From: Metellina segmentata
Taxonomy: Eukaryota > Arthropoda > Arachnida > Araneae > Tetragnathidae
Length of the DNA stretch: 64,000 bases
Assembly (NCBI GenBank): GCA_947359465.1
Contig: OX375873.1
Location: 130,712,899-130,776,898 of the forward strand
Reading direction: 5' to 3'
Shown: in pieces, positions 20,762-33,489 of the stretch
Layout of the letters: every line of letters starts with the position of its first letter
Position numbering within the stretch: position 1 is the stretch's first letter
Notes under the pieces: generated by a model
The model's database searches: none
The model's input: the letters and a program-made list of their open reading frames with translations, nothing else
Told to the model about the DNA's origin: nothing
Program-made: the position numbers and the translations under genes

Positions 20762-21758
20762 CCGAAACTACACGGTTGGTAGGTTGTTCACGATCTACCG
20801 TTGTTAGTATTCACGCAAAGTGGATAAATGGCGGTGCCACCAGCAGTAGACGCCAAGGTGTTGGTCGTCCACGCGTCATCAAACAAAAAGGACGTCGAAG
20901 ACTGTCCCGCTTGGTAAAGTAAAATCGGAGCGAGACAGTGGCTCACCTGGCAGCCCAATACAATGCAGGTCCAAGTGCAAGTGTTTCGTTACACACAGTT
21001 CAGCGGACACTGTTGGATATGGGACTGTGCAGCAGACGTCTTTCTCTTGTGCCTCTGTTGACCAATCGTCATCGTCAAATACGCCTACATTGGGCTCGGT
21101 AGCATCGAGTCTGGACCATGGATGAGTGGAGAGAATTGCCTGGTCAGCTGAATGCCGATTTCTCATTTATCACGTCGATGGTTTTGTCAGGGTACGCCGT
21201 CTGCCAGGCGAACAGTTGCTCCCCTCTTGTACAGCAGGTCATAGACAGGCTGGTGGTGGCGGTATTATGCTTTGGAAGACGTTCTCGTGGGTGACTCTGG
21301 GATCCGTAGTTGTGGTAGAACAGATCATGAACGCTGCAAACCATGAACATCATTGTGGATCAGTTGCACGCACACCCTTACCTGGCGTCTGTCTTTCCAA
21401 CTGGAAATGGAATCTTCCAGCAGGACAACGCCCCATGTCACAAGGTATGGATTGTGTTGGAGTGGTTCGAGGATCATACTGATGAATTCCTCTTAATGTC
21501 CTGGCCACCTAACTCGCCGGATCGTAGTACGATAGAGCACATTTGAGGTGTCACGGAGCAGCAGCTCAGAGCTCAAACACCACCATATCCGAATATCTCG
21601 ACTTTGCGTGACCGCTGCTTAGGCATTTGGTACAACCTGTCTCCTGTCATGTACCAAGAACTTGTGGTATCTGTGTCCATGCTAGTTGCAGCTGTTTTGC
21701 AGGTCAAAGGCGGCACAACGCGTTATTGAGTAGGTGGTCATAATGTACTGGCTCTTCA

Positions 21759-21763
<5 letters not shown>
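20761..21763 (+). pseudogene. Tc1-like transposase copy, right member of an inverted pair
   Basis: Plus-strand transposase in broken frames. 'ETTRLVGCSRSTVVSIHAKW' (HTH) comes directly after the TA tract, then the hook 'GVGRPRVIKQKGRRRLSRL', 'AWSAECRF' (first catalytic Asp replaced by Ala), 'VRRLPGEQLLPSCTAG', 'GGGGIMLW', 'GIFQQDNAPCH' (second Asp present) and 'WPPNSPDRSTIEHI' (Asp and Glu of the third motif present, Leu-Asn replaced by Arg-Ser). The 3' end 'ggtggtcataatgtactggc' leads to a 'cttcagtgtgta' tip, the TIR. The 5' end lacks the initiator region and 5' TIR. It is the longer of the pair and retains the C-terminal part that its partner lost. Inactive. Confidence 0.84.

Positions 21764-21813
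<50 letters not shown>
21764..21813. repeat. (TA)n microsatellite
   Basis: TA tract of about 50 bp starting at the 3' tip of the Tc1 copy, followed by GAGA and GATA stretches to about 21850. Confidence 0.97.
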
Positions 21814-21815
<2 letters not shown>

Positions 21816-21850
21816 AGAGAGAGAAGGATAGATAGATATAAATATAGATA

Positions 21851-24199
21851 TAGATAGAAATATTAAAGATTTTAACACTAAATATAAATATTCTAATATT
21901 TAATATGTATTTAATGTTTAAAAGTATAAACATTTGACCGATACATTGTTAAATATATGTGGCTTGTTCCGCGCGAAACTTGGGTCTTTGGACAAACTCA
22001 GCAATAAAATCTATCGAACAGAACAAATTTATTTTCGATTGGGTAACTTCATATTTAAAACATCTACAAGAGCAATGGTGATTTTACTTTTACGCTGCGG
22101 TTGGTAGACAATTGTTACCACTACAATTTCGCTTGCACCAACGGCATGATATAGATCCATGAACGGTGGATGTTATCTGTTATCTCCCTTTTAAGTGACC
22201 GCTGTCAGCGACTGACTTTCTAGAGGATCCTGTCGATCGTGAGGTGTGAACGCTTTGGGGAAAAGGCAGATAATACGCTATACAATAATATGAGTGGAAA
22301 GCGTTAGTCGTAAATGCCACTCAATGCTCTATCGCTCAAGTTAGGTAATTAGATAAAGGGAAGTGTTGGAAATTCTGGCCGAAAAGCCATTCCTGGAGAC
22401 GATTGGAAAAATATAAGCGTCTCAGCGTAAAGGTTATTTTTTTATAACAAATAGCTTGGAAAAGAGCTTTATGCATCAGTAGTGAGAAATTCTTAGGGCT
22501 GCATGTTGTTACATTATTCTATTTTTTTTTGCTATCACAAAATCTAATAAAATATTATCTTTCGAAAGTACCTCCTTGTTAAATATAGCATTAGTATACG
22601 AGCAAATGTTTGTCTTTCGACAGTAAAATATAATTAATAGCATCTCAAAAATCCGAAATATTTTCACTTTGGAGCTGCTTATCAAGGGAGTAGGATTCAA
22701 TACTAACGAAGGACGTCTTCATCCTCTGAACTGTAACGATGGCAAGCAGGACAAGGAGCTGATGCGATTAATCTCGTATAAATCCTTCGGATATTTCAAA
22801 AGCTTTCCGTCGTCACGATAACAAAAAAGGGTGCAAGAATGCGAAAATAAAAACTGACTTGGTTGTCAGGGTGACAAAATCAATAAAAAAATGGCATGGA
22901 ATCGTCTGTCGTAGAGTTGTATCGATGTTTTCTATTTTTTGGGCTTGGGATCCTTTTTTCCAATTAACTGCTTACAAGTTCATTCCGTTGAATGAATTTA
23001 TTTTTGCATAAGATGCTTTGAAAAATAAGCATACTCCATTATAAATTAATAAAGTCCCACGTTTGGAATTGCATCTATTAATCTAAATTTAAAGAATTTA
23101 TAAAAATCATTTGTTGGTTTAAATTTATTTCTGTTACTAAAACATATATGATTAAATACATTTCAGATCAACTGTGCATTCCATCATTTTTCTTTTCTAA
23201 GAAATCTTGGATTTGAGATTTCCTTCAGTTATGCATGATATGCAAGGTCACCCAAAGGTCACTAAACCATTTTAAAATATAAAACATTTTTGCTACGAAT
23301 TGTTATCAAATTTTTCTTCAGATTATTTATATGCAATCTTTGGAAAATAGTTTTGGAGAAATTCACGATAAAGCAATGAGAACATACGAGTATAATTCAA
23401 TTTTATTTATAAATTCAAGAGTAAAATGAACTAATCCAAAGATCGTACATTCGGCATTTGGGTGTCAAACAACTACCATCTGAACAAAAAGAGAGGAAAT
23501 TACAATTTACAAAACTAATTAAAAATAATTTCCAAGAAGTATATTTATTGTTTATCAAAGAACAAATGTGAATTTTCAAATGGTCTAGTGACTTTTTGTG
23601 ACCCTGTACGTTACCCCCTAATGTGTTCAATGTGTTGTTTATTCACATTGAACACATTAATTCTTATTAAAACCACATTGTATTCTATTAAAATCACACA
23701 CACTATCACATTCACATTAATTTCTTATTAAAATGCCCCAATACCCTTCCATTTCTCTTGTTCATTAATTTCTTAAATTTCCTGTCTGTGTTTAAACACA
23801 TTTATTCAGGGGGGGAATATATCCTATTTGACTCTACACGTCTCTTTAACAATTGCTCCATCATACTCAACAATCTGGTCTACATTTTCCTTTACTCTTT
23901 AATTGGATGACTTTTCTTTTTTCCCACTTTGATCCCTTCCCTTTGCATTTTACAACACATTGCTCAGTAATTTTTTTCAGATATTATAAAGGAACATATT
24001 TTTAGTATTTAACCGTTTGAATTTAGTCCAATTCATATTACATTATACCCTTCATAATTTTCACCAACCTTACAATCCAAAATGCAAAATAGTTGTGTAT
24101 CCTAGCGTTACAATTTTGAAATTTCTGCTGTTCGTTATCAAGTGCATTGACGTCATACTGGGCATCAATCTGCTATTAGCGATGTTCCAGGATTCACCC
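21851..24199. other. No gene seen; two possible regulatory stretches
   Basis: Bases 22170-22460 and 22690-22910 are of mixed composition, non-repetitive within the window and not coding in any frame that I recognise. They could be host non-coding elements. Otherwise AT-rich, with a short 'cacattgaacacattaa' type duplication at 23620-23720. Confidence 0.35.
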
Positions 24200-24310
24200 A
24201 GAAAATAAAAATCCGAGGACGCAACACCTCGCCATTTTGACCCAGTCAGATGACGAGGACAACAGCTGTGAGAGCTGCACCCTATACTTCTAACTTCCAT
24301 GATATACCAG
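24200..24310 (-). repeat. SINE fragment
   Basis: A decayed piece of the tRNA-derived SINE body: 'cagtcagatgacgaggacaac' followed by a 'gctgcaccctatacttctaacttcc' type stretch corresponding to the family's 'ggcaccccactctccaaacttcc'. The tRNA head is missing. Confidence 0.5.
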
Positions 24311-24419
24311 GGTGAGAACAGTTAAGGTGTACGTACACACAAGAAGTTTATTTTTTAATTTTTAACTTTAAAAATCCATTTTTCACAGTATGTCATTGGT
24401 TTATACTTAAAACTATTTC

Positions 24420-25000
24420 AGTGAAAAAAATCATATTAAACTAATTACTAATTAGCTAATTAAGATATAATGAGCTAATTAGCATGTGTTTGGAACAGCG
24501 ATATCTCAAATTCTAATTTGTCTAGAAAAACAATTCTAGTTGGAAATCATTTCCAATATTTTTCGTCATGTTTCGACCCTTAATCAAGTTTCTTGAGAGA
24601 AAAGGTTTTCTGTTATAACTTCTTTCGACAAGAATGCATAAAAAATCACTATTTTTTCTGGAAATTGAGGATTTAAAAATCTATTAAAAATGTATTTCTT
24701 AACTAATAAGTCTGATTGAGAGTCAAAACATCATCTGTATTATGTAGATTAAAATGATACAAAAATAATTATAATAGATTAATTTATTGCTGAGTTATCA
24801 CTGTTTGAACACACCATCCTATTTCAAAAACTTGCTTCTTCAGAAATTGAGTTTAAAATTTTGGAAACACGTCTGTTCGTGGTGACAGTACCTAACGAAA
24901 ACCCTTGTAACTAGAAAACTATTTCGAATATTTTCAAGATATTGGCCTCGTTTGAAAGCTTGGAATTGAAGAATATTTTAAAGCAATAAAAAAAATTAGA
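24420..25000 (+). repeat. Dispersed repeat, uninterrupted copy
   Basis: Related in inverse orientation to 5265-5490 plus 6130-6345. Contains 'gatatctcaaattctaattt' and 'acgaaaacccttgtaac' blocks. Here no mariner is present, so it serves as an approximate empty-site comparison. No coding function seen. Confidence 0.5.
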
Positions 25001-26360
25001 CCTTCTGTTGGATTTTCAGGTTTTTAAGTGTGTAAATACACATTAAGGCTACAGTGGACATAACGTGCACTAACTTCATGAAAACTACGATATTTGGTTT
25101 AATGAAATTTTGAACACGTAACCTTCCACTTGCTAATTCGGTACCTTATTAACTGGGCATCCGTGCCTCCAGTTTCAACCATTATAAACGTTGACATGGA
25201 TCTATGTAATTCACAAAGTCAATTGAAATTTACAATGTCAATTAACATTCGATATAGAATTAATTTTGAAAAGCATACATAAGAAACCGAAACACTAGTA
25301 AAGCCAGTTTATTAGGAATATTACGATACTCGATAGAGTGAGATACGTATGGACTTCAATGTTTGAAGGCCATCGTTATGAGTTTTAACCACCTACTTTG
25401 ATGTGGTACCATATCAACAATCCAATAGTTAAATACTGTTAGTGTACAGCAGACAGTGAAACAATTTTCTCAACAAAAATATAAGAACATCAAAATTAGT
25501 AAAAGCGATGTCTGATTTACGTCAGCACGTCAATTAAGTCATATCCATGAGTGGCAATTAAGATTAAACCGCAGCCCAAACTATTGAGCACATTTTGAAT
25601 ACTCCGGCTTAACACGCAGATTGCATAAATTCTGCAAGTGTCACTTTTAACTCGTGCAAGAATAAATGGGTGGACCAAGCTCACAGCATTTACCTCGCAA
25701 CGCGTTCATCAGCGTACTGCGATTAAAATATAATGCTTGTTCTAGTCATCACAAGCGCATTATGTACACGACATAACTAAATTTTATCATTTAAGGTTCA
25801 CGATTGTTGTATGCTGTGTATCTAAGTATTTAAAACTTCGTAATTACTTAGACACACTATACATTACAATATAAGTAAGCAATGGATTGGTGATCTCGTA
25901 GGATTATGAATGGATGATTTTACTGTTTTCTATCATTATTAAACGTCAACATAAGGCATCTTAAAATATTCAACCCTAAATATACAAACTGTGTTCTTGC
26001 CTGGATCTTGTTACTACAATGGCTGGATGGGTGTTGGGTTTTAAGGCGCAGCTTGGCTTGCGACCAAACATTTGGCCTTCTTGAACCAAACACATGCAGC
26101 ACTAGTGGAATGAAAGCCTTTGTTAAAGCGTGTGAATCTTAAAGTTATAAAGCGCCAGTGCCATCTATGTAGAACAGTTGAAATGTATAATCTGGCATCA
26201 AGCCAGTTGATCGTGAGTATATACCGCGAGAAGGTGAATGAGCGCATCTTCCACAAGCTTGAGTTATGAGTAATAAAGATACAGTCCACAAGAGTGTTTG
26301 AGTTAAATATGAGCTATACAAGGCACCAACAACCTTTACTATTTAATTTTCCAAATGGAT
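25001..26360. other. No gene seen; AT-rich DNA
   Basis: A variant of the 'gggttttatggcgcaag' module is at about 26030-26080 ('gggttttaaggcgcagcttg'). No supported coding region; the 82-codon minus-strand frame at 26041-26289 overlaps this repeat and has no domain. Confidence 0.4.
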
Positions 26361-26369
26361 TTTTCAAAA

Positions 26370-26965
26370 TACTTCGTTCATCAAGATTTACTTGTTTTGC
26401 TAATGACAAGATATATCGTCATCAAGGTGTTGGCTATTTATTTTATGATGACGAGAGGAAGATTTGTTGAGGTTTTTCATAATGAAAAGATCAAGATTTG
26501 TTGAGGTTTTCATAATGAAAAGATCAAGATTTGTTGAGGTTTTTTACTGATGACAGAGTAAGATCTGCTGAGTTTTTTTTTTTGTCAAATGCGGGGATCT
26601 CTTGTTCATCAAGATCTTTTCAGTTTTGCTTGATGACGAGATACCTCGCTGAGACACCACCAAGGAAGTTATCGCAAGTGGTTGGATATATTGAACAACC
26701 TCCACTCTCTCTTACATGTCAGAGGCAGAAGAATAAACGGTCTTAATGAAGCACCGCCCAATGATGACGAGATAAATATCTGTTGAGGTTCTTCCTAATG
26801 AAAAGATCAAGATCTGTTGAGGTATTTTCTAATGACGAGATTGAGATCAGCAGAGTTTTTTTTTCAAATGATGGGGGCATACCTCGTCCATTAAGATCTG
26901 GTCAGTTTTGTTTGACGTCGAGGTACCTCGTTGAGACACCACCATGACAGTTGTCGCATTTGGTT
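26370..26965. repeat. Cluster of GAGATATCTC-type modules
   Basis: Several tandem variants. A 30-35 bp unit 'aatgaaaagatcaagatttg' with 'ttgaggtttt' repeats three times at 26455-26545. Two larger units (26560-26745 and 26830-27020) share 'aagatct.ttcagttttg', 'gagatacctcg', 'tgagacaccacca' and a shared 'cttacatgtcagaggcagaa' block. The larger period is about 270 bp. Confidence 0.7.
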
Positions 26966-27020
26966 AGATTTATTGAACAAGCTCCACTTACATGTCAGAG
27001 GCAGAAGAATAAACGTTCAT

Positions 27021-28620
27021 GATAAGGGAAGCTAATAAATCACAATTTATTCATCAGCCAGTGGTAAATATAATTAACCGTTTGTGAGTGTCATCAAACA
27101 CATGTGTGCATCTTTATTATCCCGGAAAGCTACATACATCCTACAAGTGCCTTCTACAGTAAAAAAAAAAAAGCAAATCAAGTGCAGCAATTAAACCACA
27201 ATTTATTCATCAAGGAGCGGAAATTAAGATTAAATGACTGCTTGAGTCATCGAATACGTGGTGGTTGCCGAATTGACGCGCTTTTGCGAACAGACCCGCT
27301 GTCCATCAAGCATTCCCAAAAAGCGTTGTTGGAAATGTAATGTTCCCGTTTGACTTCCTGATAACATCTTCATCAGCCCGTATATCACCTTGGCGAAGTT
27401 CGGGCTTCCTTCACGCGGTGCATTTTCCGTAACATCTGCCGAAACATCTTGGAATAGAAACGATGATAAATGCTTCTGTGACGTAATTGATCGATGGCAG
27501 TACTCTTCCAAGACTGGCCAATTGCAATAGAGAAGAGCGGTGGGGGAATACTTTTACCCACAAAATTGTAATTGATGGGCCACAGAACGTAATTTATGAC
27601 GTGAAGTAAAAAATGTAAGAAAAAGACGGCATAAATTTGCTTCTTTTTTACCATGAAATGAGAAAAAATGATTCATATTCTCAAATGGATAAATCGTAAC
27701 AATCTTTTTTCCTCGATATTAATGTCCCTCGTCGGCATTTGGTTGTCATTTTTTGTTCACTACTATGCTTTTATGCAGCTTAAAGGGTGTGTTTTTTAGT
27801 ACATCCCGCGTGTTACGAAAATGATTCATCTTGTTTGCCTTTCATTATATTTGCGGTGGTATTTAGGAGAAAAAATTATCTTTTCTTGCTAGTTTTGTTG
27901 GTAATTTGCTAGCTTTGGAAAGGAAGAAGGGGGGTATCATTTAAAAGTGTTGGCAGAAGATTAGTTGGTCATGAATATTTTTAATGACCTTATTAATGAA
28001 GTTTGTCATACTTAAAAAGTACAATAAAGATTTTTTTGTGGAGATTTCTGGTGGAATAATATTAAAATGTTAAAAATTATATACACTTATTATATTTTAC
28101 AGTCATTATTTTGGAACTGATAATTACATCCTATCAGAAAAAATTATATGCTATCTGTTTGCGTTTTCATTTATGAATAATTTTTTCCTCACACGGATCA
28201 AACTGGTACGAAACAGAACGATGTATACTTTCATATGAAACATTGCAAATAAACCAAAATTTTCTAATGATTCCCATATGAAATTATACAAAAATATTCA
28301 TAAAATATTTTATTGTAGCTATTAATAAATGTAAAATAAGAAACTTTATTAATTCTGAACACATAACATCGGTAAAAGTATAAAGGGAACAGCATGAATC
28401 ATTTTTTAATTTTTTGTTTCACGTAGAAAAAGGAAAAGAATGAATAAATTACTTTATTAAAATGTAAAGTAAACTGCGTGACACAACATTAATTAAATGC
28501 TGAAAAACAAAGTTGAAAGTAATGAAGTAACACATCAAAGTTAAAACTTCAGTAAAGACTGAAAATCTAGTTTTTCTATTTTTATAGCTATTATATTAAA
28601 ATTGAATTTTGAAATCTAAT
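27021..28620. other. No gene seen
   Basis: Bases 27200-27560 have balanced composition and overlapping open frames (93 codons at 27230-27511, minus) with no recognisable domain. They may be host non-coding DNA. The rest is AT-rich. Confidence 0.35.
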
Positions 28621-28632
28621 CCAAACTTTAAA

Positions 28633-29410
28633 AATGAAACCTTTCATAAGGGCTTTCGATTTGAAATTCTGGTTTTGCACTGAAACAAACCAATCCGTCA
28701 AAACGGATGGTGAGTTCAGATGGCTTGTTTTAAATTACACAAACTATTAAAGAGCTACTATTGAAATTTATTTTGATATTTGTAGAAATTTATGTTGACT
28801 TTTGTTGGGATAAGAAAATGATCAGTGATGGCAATTTATTTTCTATCAACCACTATAATTTCTAAGTTATGTATATAGGATAACTAAACTCATCAATTTA
28901 AATATGAAACTTTTCAGAAGAGATTTTGATTTGACGTTCTGGTTTAACACTTTAATAAACAAACCCTTCACAAAATTCCAGATTTCAGATGGATATCGTG
29001 TTCTGAATTACAGGGAAAATACTGTTACTTTTATCAAAATTTATGTTGACTTAGTTCAGGATAAAACAATTATGACAACTATGCTAATTGTTTTTCTATC
29101 AACCCTTCAAATTTAGAAGTTATGTACTAGAATAACTAAATTCATCAATTTAAAATAAAACAGTTTAAAACATTATTTATTTGTTGTACTGGTTTAACAC
29201 TAGCACAACCCGTAAACATGGTGGATTTCAGATACAAACTGTGTTAATTTTATCCCCGATATGCTTGCTACAATAAATCCCACTCAACCACCTGTTTCAA
29301 GTTGACTTTTGTCGAGATAAAAAAAATGTTTACATATGCTTGTGTATTTTCCATAAACCACTCTTGCTTCGAAGTTCTGTACAGAACATACCTAAATTCA
29401 TCAATTTAGA
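28633..29410 (+). repeat. Threefold tandem repeat of about 260 bp
   Basis: Three diverged units starting near 28633, 28902 and 29152. Each runs 'atgaaac.ttt' - 'gatttga.gttctggttt' - 'acactt' - 'gatttcagatgg' - 'tttatgttgacttt.gt..gataaaa' - 'ctatcaacc' - 'gaagttatgtac.gaataactaaa.tcatcaattta'. The spacing differs by about 20 bp between units, and the third is the most diverged. A 70-codon ORF in the second unit is not conserved in the others, so the repeat is probably non-coding. Confidence 0.8.
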
Positions 29411-31254
29411 AATAGTGGAATCCATGTTATGATAACGCATGAAATTCATATTTCAATGCGACGTATTACGATCAACAATATGACGACCTTAATGATTTCA
29501 TAGTTCATCGCTAAGTGTTACGTTACTCCGATAACAGTTCATGATCGCGATTCCTAGCCAGTCCGCTAGATAAAGCTCATGCGATAAGAACCTGCAGTAT
29601 TAGTGAAAGAATGCATATACAAGATAGATATGAAAGAAACGTGTGAACTCCAACCGACACAGGAATTAAAGACCATCTGCAAAAGATTGTATATTACTTT
29701 GAACACTTCACACCAAACTTTCAATAAAAAGCAAATTATTTTAAATAGGTTATTATCACAAAAGAGAGCTAATATGCAGTATTTGTTCTTAATTAAAAAA
29801 ACAAGTCTTTGAATAATGTAATCTGTTTACACGAAACGCTCTTTATACTTTTCATTTTAAAGACATTGTGACAATTTAAAAACCTTTGAGCTACGTTAAA
29901 TATTAATACTCTGTTTAAATATAAAAAAATTACTACAAAAATGTTTTTAAATAATCATTAAATTCACAGATGAGTATAATCAGGTATACATTCACAAAGG
30001 AGGTATGTTTTTCCTAGTGTTAAAGCTAAAATATTTAGCAAAAATAAATTCTAATTTAGAAGAAAACGCAAAATAATTCAAAAAATTTAAGTTAAAATAT
30101 TCAATATGAGCTAAAACTTTAAATTGATTTAGTGTTAACTTTATGAAAATTAAATTTATATATTTATAATTTAACCTGATTTTTACGAAAGCCTTGACCA
30201 TTATGGCTCTTAAGCAACGTATCTATCAGCAATTGGTCAGTGTCATTTTCTTCTACAATGCACAAAAGGGTATCGAGGTATCAAAAATTATAATTAAACA
30301 GCTTATTAACTTTTAGTAATTCCTCCAAACAATAACAAAACGCATCATGCATCTGATTTTGATCTCCACTGGTAATAAGAAATTATCTAGGCAGATCAAA
30401 ATGTTTCAAAAGAGATATACTTCTTGCCCATGACTAGATATATTATTCCAGCAATCCCAATTCTTGGTTTCAAGCTGAACCTATGTAAACACTACTTACA
30501 TGAAATAAGAGAAAAATGAATTAGCAATGAATAATAAGCATTCCTTTTTTTTTTGTCTCGGTGCTCACTGCAGAATTTTCCACTTCAAAAATTTGTTGCA
30601 TTAAGCAGGACATCTAAAATACTTAGTGAAAACAGTAACGAGGTTAAGCAAATAGAGAAATTATCAACACCCCCCCCCCAAGACAGAATCTATGTTTTAC
30701 AATTTCATTAAAGGCCTTAAATGTAGAAGGAATATAACTGAATGATTTTATTCTGTTAGAGACTTCTTGCCGTATGTTTGAAAGATTAACTGGTTTACTT
30801 TTGTGCTTATTATATACTGAACTGTTAATAACCAAATAAAAGTATGCGCAAAGACTGCGATATTTTACGTAAAGTCAAAAAATAATCAGAGTTGTCAATG
30901 TGTAATGTGTGATAAATATAATGGATATGTCTGTAGCAGTACTAACTTGATGTTTGGTGTTTTGAGTTTTATGGTACAAGGATCATATTTGTCAAGCTGC
31001 GCCAAACGTAAATCAACACTAAGTAAATAAATGCAATTATGGGGTAAAATAGATTAGGGAACAGAGAAGTGGGTAAATAGGAGAAAAAGATATGTGTTGC
31101 TAATTTGAATACACATTATACACAAATACGAGTATACTCTATCACCAAAAAAAACGCATCGAGGCATGAAGAAAATGCATAATTACAGTGGTACCGGTCT
31201 CGATCAACTTGTAATTGTACTGACTGGAGATCTATAGTCTTTAGTTTCGAGCCC
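29411..31254. other. No gene seen; AT-rich DNA
   Basis: Contains one copy of the 'gttttatgg.gcaagg' module at 30950-31015 with its 'caagctgcgcca' partner. Otherwise unassigned and without significant ORFs. Confidence 0.4.
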
Positions 31255-31605
31255 GTTTACAACTATGTCCTGACGACAACCGCAGACGGGTCAGGAGACG
31301 TCCAGGACAGCGTGGGTATCCTGCCCTTACTATCGTACACGATACATGCCCTAAAGAGGGCGTTATGGTCTGGGGTGCCATCCGGCAACTTTTTCAGTCT
31401 GTTCCACACCGGGTGACAGCTTGCATCCAGTCCAGAGGTGGGCCAACGCCTTATTGACTTCCTCCCTTTGTAACTGTCAAACTGAAGTATATCATTCAAT
31501 TGTTCTGAAATTTGAATCGTTTGTGTTTCTATATTTCTTCACATCCACCTATTTTTATAGCAATTGGACAGCTCCTTCTTGGTGCGTCGATTTTTTTATA
31601 GAGTA
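31255..31605 (+). pseudogene. Tc1-like transposon remnant (transposase fragment plus 3' end)
   Basis: The plus strand at 31260-31383 reads a Tc1 RNase H-fold segment: 'CPDDNRRRVRRRPGQRGYPA' followed by 'CPKEGVMVWGAI', which lies between the first and second catalytic Asp in this family. A large deletion follows. The 3' end near 31590 carries the 'ccttcttggtgcgtcgattttt' motif also seen at 275-303, and the family links these two remnants. The minus-strand ORF over it is a shadow. Confidence 0.75.
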
Positions 31606-32679
31606 AATATACAATTAATACTGAGTCACTCGCTAAAAAATGAAATAATAACATTTATCCAAAAATTCCAAGCCATTACAAAAAATGAGTTCCATATATA
31701 ATTATAAAAAAAATTATGAATTAGAAATGTCTTAGAAAGAAACAAATTTGACGACCGTTTATCTGTAACTTACGGAAATTCGATACTACATTTTATTTTT
31801 TTAAAGGCCAAAAAGCGAAGACTTGCTGTAATTTCATGCTCCTAACAATAAAATTCTTTAATTGCTTGATTATTTTACTAATTTTTTTATCATCGATGTT
31901 CCTAAATGTTTCTCTCTGTCTTTTTCTTCAATTACGACATATGTGTGGTGGGAAACAACTGATCGGAAGTCATCAAATGTACCGAAAAAAACAATTATGT
32001 TCGCGGATTCTTCGACGATGGCTTCTTTTAACTGATTTTTTTCCGACTTTATGCTTCTTTACTTTCTCAGCGCTCGAATCTTCAAAGAACATGCAAGACA
32101 AAACAAAAGAAAAGAGCGATTTCTTCATTTGCAATTAAAATGTGTTCACTCAAAGATACAACTTTTTATTCTTGCGGATAGTTTTTCTTTGCAAGAGGTT
32201 TTGAATATTTAACGAGCTACAATAAAATGACGGTTTGGGGGAAAGAGATTTAAGAATTGCTCGTTTGGACAGATTGTCACAGATCATTTTGAAAACCCGA
32301 GAGTAGAAAATAACCAGTCTTTCCTTTTAAGTAAATTGCAGAAATCTCGTACAGTACTTTTCTTAAACATTATGTATTGATTTTCCCCGAAGTTTAAATC
32401 AATTACTATTTTCTTGCTTTTGACAAATGTATTGTAATGTATTTAAACTCTGATGACATATTATACAAAACAAAATTTAATAATTATAAAAACAATAATT
32501 TCTTGGATTTTTCATTACTGAACAAAATGTACGGAGTAATCATTAATATAAAGAGTGTAAAGGCTTTTTCAACTAAACACACCATACATATGTTTTCGGT
32601 AAATTTTATAACCACCCAAAAATTTACCCTCTGATGGTTTTACAACGTTTCCTGCATGATATCCAACCGATTTTATATA
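31606..32679. other. No gene seen; AT-rich DNA
   Basis: The longest frame, 100 codons at 31836-32138 (plus), begins with a Leu/Ile/Phe-rich stretch and has no recognised domain. I would not call it a gene. Confidence 0.35.
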
Positions 32680-32684
32680 GAGGC

Positions 32685-32910
32685 TGGTACACGTTAAATC
32701 TATCACGGCTTCAAATGTCTTCAGGTTGGTGTTAAATTTTGGAGAAAGGGTGAGATAGATCAGGTATTGACTTCGTCATCTGACCGTGGTTCAAAATTAC
32801 GTGCTGTTGTCTTCGAACTTTTTTCTTTGGTTTTGATGACGGTTAGACGCCAATAGCACGTTGTGTTGATCCAATACCACGTAAATTCAACCAGTTTAGC
32901 CAATGTAATC
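32685..32910 (+). repeat. SINE body copy
   Basis: Plus-strand copy lacking a clear tRNA head: 'acacgttaaatctatcacgg', 'tcatctgaccgtggttcaaa' and 'ccaataccacgtaaattc' match the family order seen at 4.98-5.24 kb. Confidence 0.65.
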
Positions 32911-32993
32911 TTTCCGTGGATTCTTTAAACCAATAAATGTGGTTATTTAGTTATTTTGTGTTTTGATATGGTGAAAACGCAGTACTCTTATAT

Positions 32994-33375
32994 TAACCCT
33001 TCCAGATCTTGATGGAGCAGTCTCCTGGTTTCGACGAGATATCTGGTCCATCAAGATCTGTTATCGTTTAGATAATAGAAATACACGTCATCAGAAAATC
33101 AAGGAGGACTAATAGAGCAATGCTACACTACTCAGATATCTCGTGTTACTTAGAGGGTTAAATTAATCTGATATTAACCCCCCCCCCACAGATCTTGATG
33201 TACCAGTTTCCTGGTTTTGACTAGATATCTGATCCATCAATATCTGTTTCTAGTCTTGATAATGGAAAGATACCTCGTCAATATAATCACCAGGAGGATT
33301 AAACAGTAATAATTTCATTAAAACTAAAAAATACGCTACTCAGATATCTCGTGATACTCAGAGGGTTAAATTAAT
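32994..33375. repeat. Two tandem units of the GAGATATCTC-type repeat
   Basis: Two units of about 185 bp (32994-33180 and 33181-33375). Each contains 'cagatcttgatg.a.cagt.tcctggttt', a 'gatatct.gtccatcaa' block, 'ggagga.taa', 'actcagatatctcgtg' and 'cagagggttaaattaatctg'. The second is about 15 bp longer. Confidence 0.8.
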
Positions 33376-33489
33376 CTGTACTAAATACAAAACTGATGTC
33401 CTCACCAACTTGATTTCGAGACAAAATATCACACGGAGTTTTTCACTCGTAAAATAAATACCCTCATTAAAAAATGACATTTTAACCTT

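Noticed and set aside
31263..31499. 78-codon minus-strand ORF
   Set aside because: Overlaps the plus-strand Tc1 fragment whose conserved motifs (GVMVWGAI) identify the true strand.
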